Assembly (NCBI RefSeq): GCF_001404515.1
Contig: NZ_CXWE01000004.1
Location: forward strand, 124,001-188,000
Reading direction: 5' to 3'
DNA length: 64,000 nt
Source of the DNA: Roseibium album
GTDB lineage: Bacteria; Pseudomonadota; Alphaproteobacteria; Rhizobiales; Stappiaceae
The translations under genes were made by a program, and so were the position numbers. Shown piece after piece: positions 60,569-64,000 of the stretch (position 1 is the stretch's first letter; each line of letters starts with the position of its first letter). The notes under the pieces are model-generated. The model was given only the letters and a program-made list of their open reading frames with translations. It had not been told where the DNA came from and did no database searches.

Positions 60569-62461
60569 TCAGGATTTCAGGGAAACTTGCCGGGCAGCCC
60601 GCTGCTGGATAAAAAGCCAGCCGAGCAATACCGCGCCGACAAGTGCGGTGGGCCAGAACTGCGCAAGCAGACACAACCCGGCGCCCAGTGCGACAGCACG
60701 GTTTGCCGCCGAAAGCGGCGAAAAGAGACAACCGACCACACCGGCAGCAACAGCTCCGACACCGGCAAAACCGGTGATCACGGCAAGAAGATTGCCGAAA
60801 ACATCGCCCTGCATCAGGAGACCTGGTCCGAAGACAAAGGCAAAGGGCAAGACGAAACTCGTCGTGGCATAGGAAGCTGCCGTCCAGCCGACCTTGTTGA
60901 CGTCGGCTCCGGCAATACCGCCAGCAACATAGGACGCAAGCGCAACCGGCGGCGTAATGGTCGAGATGCAGCCGTAATAGAAGACAAAGAAATGGGCCGT
61001 CAGCATCGGAACACCGAATTTGACCAGCGCCGGGGCAACCACCGTTGCCAGGATCAGATAGGCCGCCGTCGTTGGAAGCCCCATCCCCAGTATGATCGAC
61101 GCAACCATTGTGAACAGAAGTGCCAGGATGAGCTGACCGTTGGAGGCAACGTCAATCAGAAGCGCTATCTTGGAGCCGAGGCCGGTAATCCCGAGCGTTC
61201 CCGAAATGACACCTGCCGCCGCGCAGGCCGCCGAAATGGTTATGACATTGCGCGATCCTTCCGCAATGCTGCCCGCGATTTTCCTGATCAGGTCCAGGTC
61301 AATCCGCCGCGACCTGACAATGTCCAGTCCGATCAGCGCCGCCATGCCCCACAGCGATGCCTTGAAAGGCGAAAAACCTGAGAGCATCAGTGCGAGCAAC
61401 ACGGCAAACGCTCCGATGAACGGAGCGCCCTGGATCAACACCCGGGAAAGCGGCCGCCCGTCGCTCTGATCATCTGCCCTCGGTTCAATGCCGGACTTTA
61501 CCGCCTGCAGGTGCACAACGAAAAAGGCAGAGCCGAAGAACAACAGCGCCGGCAGAATGGCAACCGCCATGACGGTGGTGTAGGGAACCCCGACGATCTC
61601 GGCCATGATGAATGCCGCAGCACCCATGACCGGTGGCATCAGCTGCCCGCCGGTCGACGCGACGGCTTCGATAGCACCCGCCTGATGAGGCTGATAGCCC
61701 TCGCGCTTCATGATGGGAATGGTCACCGTGCCCGTGACCGCGACATTGCCGGCTGCGGATCCGGACACCATGCCGATCAGCGTTGAAAACAATACGGCGG
61801 ACTTTGCACTCGCCGCGCGTAAACCCCGGGTCAGGCGAATGGAAATCTCGAAGAAGAAGTCACCGGCTCCGAACCGGGACAACATCGCGCCGAATATCGT
61901 GAAAACGATTATATAGGTTGCGGCAACGCCGATCGGGATGCCGTAGACCCCCTGCGTATCAGTGGTCAGGAAGAGCACCATTCGTTCAAGGCTATAGCCG
62001 CGCCCATTCAGAATTCCCGGCAGATAGGGACTGATGAAGGGATAGCAGAAGAAGACCAGCGTGATGATCGCAAGGATCAGCCCAATGCCTCGGCGCGCGG
62101 CTTCGAAGACCAGGATGAGAATGACAAGACCGGCATAATAGTCCCCATCCGTCGTCAACCCGCCGCTGAAGGCAATCGACTTCCAGCGCGAGATGAGCCA
62201 GAGGCTCGCTCCGAGAATGGCAAGGATCAACACCCCGGTAAGAGCAAGATCTGTCTTTGTGCCCGCCAGACGCTTCGAGGCCGGCTTCAGGGCGAACAGC
62301 AGCGAGAATGCCATCGCGACGTGCACCAGGCGCAATGGCATCGTTGAAATCGAGATCACGCCGGAGACGGCTGCAAGATGAAAGAGACCAAGGCAGAACG
62401 CCGCGACAAGAATCGCGGTTCGCTTGTCTAGAAGGGATGTCCCGGGCTCCCGCTCCTGCAC
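60569..62461 (-). CDS. TRAP transporter permease, fused small and large subunits (TAXI type)
   Basis: Inner-membrane permease of 630 residues with about 16 hydrophobic segments: the DctQ-like part fused ahead of DctM. Recognisable text includes YLPGILNGRGYSLERMVLFL, GMVSGSAAGNVAVTGTVTIP, STGGQLMPPVMGAAAFIMAE and LGMGLPTTAAYLI. Its GTG start (62461) follows AGGAAAGG. It lies 77 bases downstream of the TAXI binding protein. Substrates of such systems are organic acids or glutamate-like compounds; this one is unassigned. Confidence 0.93.
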   Translation of the reverse strand: MQEREPGTSLLDKRTAILVAAFCLGLFHLAAVSGVISISTMPLRLVHVAMAFSLLFALKPASKRLAGTKTDLALTGVLILAILGASLWLISRWKSIAFSGGLTTDGDYYAGLVILILVFEAARRGIGLILAIITLVFFCYPFISPYLPGILNGRGYSLERMVLFLTTDTQGVYGIPIGVAATYIIVFTIFGAMLSRFGAGDFFFEISIRLTRGLRAASAKSAVLFSTLIGMVSGSAAGNVAVTGTVTIPIMKREGYQPHQAGAIEAVASTGGQLMPPVMGAAAFIMAEIVGVPYTTVMAVAILPALLFFGSAFFVVHLQAVKSGIEPRADDQSDGRPLSRVLIQGAPFIGAFAVLLALMLSGFSPFKASLWGMAALIGLDIVRSRRIDLDLIRKIAGSIAEGSRNVITISAACAAAGVISGTLGITGLGSKIALLIDVASNGQLILALLFTMVASIILGMGLPTTAAYLILATVVAPALVKFGVPMLTAHFFVFYYGCISTITPPVALASYVAGGIAGADVNKVGWTAASYATTSFVLPFAFVFGPGLLMQGDVFGNLLAVITGFAGVGAVAAGVVGCLFSPLSAANRAVALGAGLCLLAQFWPTALVGAVLLGWLFIQQRAARQVSLKS

Positions 62462-62538
62462 GCGGTTTTCCTTTCCTCATGATAGCTCACGAGCCCGCTC
62501 TTGCGGGCCCGCGGCGATTTTTGCACGCTGATTTCCGG

Positions 62539-63465
62539 TTACTTGTTGAAGTAACGTGCCGCACCTTCGTGGAGCGGTATGGCAAGGTTCAACGAATTCG
62601 CAGGATCGATCTGCTTGGCATTGGCATTCTCGGCCTGGAACTCCTCCAGATTGTCGAAGACCGCCGTCACGATCTTCTCAACGACATCCGCAGACAGGGA
62701 ATTGGGTACGATCAGCATGTTGTTGACACCGATAACAGTCCCCGGTTCCGCCGTTCCATAAACATCGGCCGGTATTTCAACGGGCTTGAAGGCTCCGTTC
62801 TTCTCCAAGGCCTTGTCGAGAATACCGTCCGAAAAATCGATGAACCTCAACTTGTTGCCGGCCGCAGCCTGCATGACCGCCCCGGCTGGATAGCCTGACA
62901 GGGCAAAGGCCGCATCGACATTGCCGTCGCTCAGCTGGCTGAAACCGTCCGAATAGGAAAGGAAACTCGGCACGATATCGTCCATTGACATGTCGTGCAG
63001 CGGCAGCAGGAAATTCATGAATCCAAGCGTCCCGCCACCAGCCGGCCCGACCGCGACCCGTTTGCCCTTGAGGTCCTCGATGGTCTTGATGTCGGATCCT
63101 TCCAACACGATCATGTGCAGCACACTCGGGTGAAGCGCAGCCACTGCACTCATGTCAATCGCACCGCTCTTGTAAGGGCCCTTCCCGTTCAAGGCCAACA
63201 CAGCCAGATTGTTGTTGGTGATGGCGATTTCGACCTCACCACTGTCAATGAGCCTGGGATTCTGAACAGAACCGCCGGTCACCACGGGGACCATCGAAAT
63301 GTCATCGCCCGCGTATTTGTTGACCAGGTTGGAGATACTTTGGCCCATCGGATAGAAGGCTCCACCCAGGCTCGCTGTCCCAATACGCAGTTCTTCGGCC
63401 TGCGCAAAGGTTGCCGAAAGAAGCAGTCCACAGGCAAGGCTTGCAGATTTTATCATGTCAAACAT
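62539..63465 (-). CDS. TAXI-family TRAP transporter binding protein
   Basis: Periplasmic binding protein, 308 residues, with a signal peptide ending near TFAQAEE. The TAXI hallmark LRIGTASLGGAFYPMGQSI lies just after it, and VVTGGSVQNPRLIDSGEVEIAITNN and KGKRVAVGPAGGGTLGFMN follow. It is the first gene of the operon with the fused permease. AGGA-rich sequence precedes the ATG. Confidence 0.93.
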   Translation of the reverse strand: MFDMIKSASLACGLLLSATFAQAEELRIGTASLGGAFYPMGQSISNLVNKYAGDDISMVPVVTGGSVQNPRLIDSGEVEIAITNNNLAVLALNGKGPYKSGAIDMSAVAALHPSVLHMIVLEGSDIKTIEDLKGKRVAVGPAGGGTLGFMNFLLPLHDMSMDDIVPSFLSYSDGFSQLSDGNVDAAFALSGYPAGAVMQAAAGNKLRFIDFSDGILDKALEKNGAFKPVEIPADVYGTAEPGTVIGVNNMLIVPNSLSADVVEKIVTAVFDNLEEFQAENANAKQIDPANSLNLAIPLHEGAARYFNK

Positions 63466-63593
63466 CGTGTCCTCCCGATTTTGTGATCAGAATAGACGAT
63501 ATTTATCTTGCTTCAACATTTTTATCGATATTTTCGCTTCAGGTCGCTATTCGATTTGCTTATTCAGCGCCATCGGGACCTCGCCGCGTCAGT

Positions 63594-63863
63594 TCATTCG
63601 ACATTGCCGATGTATTTTGCCTGATCGATCAGTTCCTGGCATTTCTGTTCGTTGCCGGATTTACGTTCCTTGTTGGCATCTTCCAGCAAAGCGCGCATCT
63701 TTTCCGCAACCGTGATGTCTATTCCGGTACGCTTTGCATGATCGATTGCGTATTCCACCTTGCTGATGTCCTGGGCACAGGTGGCTGAGGCGCTGTGGGC
63801 GGAAAGCCCCAACACGACAAAAGAAATAAGCAGCAGACCTTTGAAACCGGTGAGCACACGCAT
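63594..63863 (-). CDS. Small secreted protein of unknown function
   Basis: An 89-residue protein with a signal peptide (MRVLTGFKGLLLISFVVLGL to SASA) and a mature helical domain with two Cys (TCAQDISKVEYAIDHAKRTG, EQKCQELIDQAKYIG), probably disulphide-linked. Its ATG at 63863 follows AAGGAG. It lies about 130 bases past the TAXI gene start on the same strand and is likely monocistronic. I recognise it only as a conserved-looking exported protein. Confidence 0.7.
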   Translation of the reverse strand: MRVLTGFKGLLLISFVVLGLSAHSASATCAQDISKVEYAIDHAKRTGIDITVAEKMRALLEDANKERKSGNEQKCQELIDQAKYIGNVE

Positions 63864-64000
63864 CAGGATTCTCCTTCGGGTTGAACAACCGCGATGCTGA
63901 CAAGTGATTGTGAAAAACTCTTGTTCATGCTCCGGAAAAATCGACGGGTCTGCCGCTTTTTCCTCGTAAGCCGGGCAGCCGGTCATCGTCAGATGACCTG

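Overview
The window looks chromosomal and alphaproteobacterial, most likely from the order Hyphomicrobiales (a Stappiaceae/Roseibium-like marine heterotroph is my best guess, from the ribosomal and RNA-polymerase protein sequences and the TRAP/ABC-rich accessory content). This placement is inference; no 16S rRNA gene is present. It opens with the N-terminal half of a chemoreceptor running off the left edge.

From about 0.6 to 34 kb there is one long, almost entirely minus-strand run of translation and transcription genes. In transcription order (right to left) it reads tRNA-Tyr, tRNA-Gly, tuf copy 2, tRNA-Trp, secE, nusG, rplK, rplA, rplJ, rplL, rpoB, rpoC, a small acidic hypothetical gene, then rpsL, rpsG, fusA, tuf copy 1, the S10 genes (rpsJ to rpsQ), the spc genes (rplN to secY, adk) and the alpha genes (rpsM, rpsK, rpoA, rplQ), ending at a clear terminator. 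The two tuf copies encode the same protein and seem to differ by one synonymous base. I see promoter-like sequences ahead of tRNA-Tyr and rpsL, an L10-leader-like RNA ahead of rplJ, and several intergenic hairpins.

From 34 to 39 kb come a MarR regulator with a perfect palindrome touching its start codon, a PaaI-type thioesterase, a tandem pair of small unknown membrane proteins (the second split by a -1 frameshift at a run of seven T), the rRNA methyltransferase gene rlmB, an MFS transporter and a tRNA-Thr.

From 39 to 57.8 kb lies an accessory region. Its right edge carries a degenerate copy of the 3' half of that tRNA-Thr, so it may be an old genomic island. It contains a two-TM membrane protein, two decayed IS3-family transposase fossils, and two complete-looking catabolic loci. 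The first is a tightly overlapping operon: a ribose-type ABC importer (binding protein, ATPase, two permeases), an SMP-30 lactonase, and the LtnD/OtnK/OtnC/OtnI set for breaking four-carbon acid sugars such as L-threonate down to dihydroxyacetone phosphate. A divergent LacI-type regulator sits beside it with two palindromic operators 33 bp apart. The second is an RpiR-type regulator followed by a ferric/AfuABC-type ABC importer and a histidine phosphatase. I suggest this imports a phosphorylated compound rather than iron. Two TGCAA-N6-TTGCA sites precede the regulator and a third lies in an insertion inside a transposase fossil.

From 57.8 to 64 kb are a SnoaL-like protein, a LysE-family exporter, and an operon for a TAXI-type TRAP transporter (binding protein plus fused permease) with a cupin and a secreted ricin-lectin-like protein. 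A small secreted protein closes the window.
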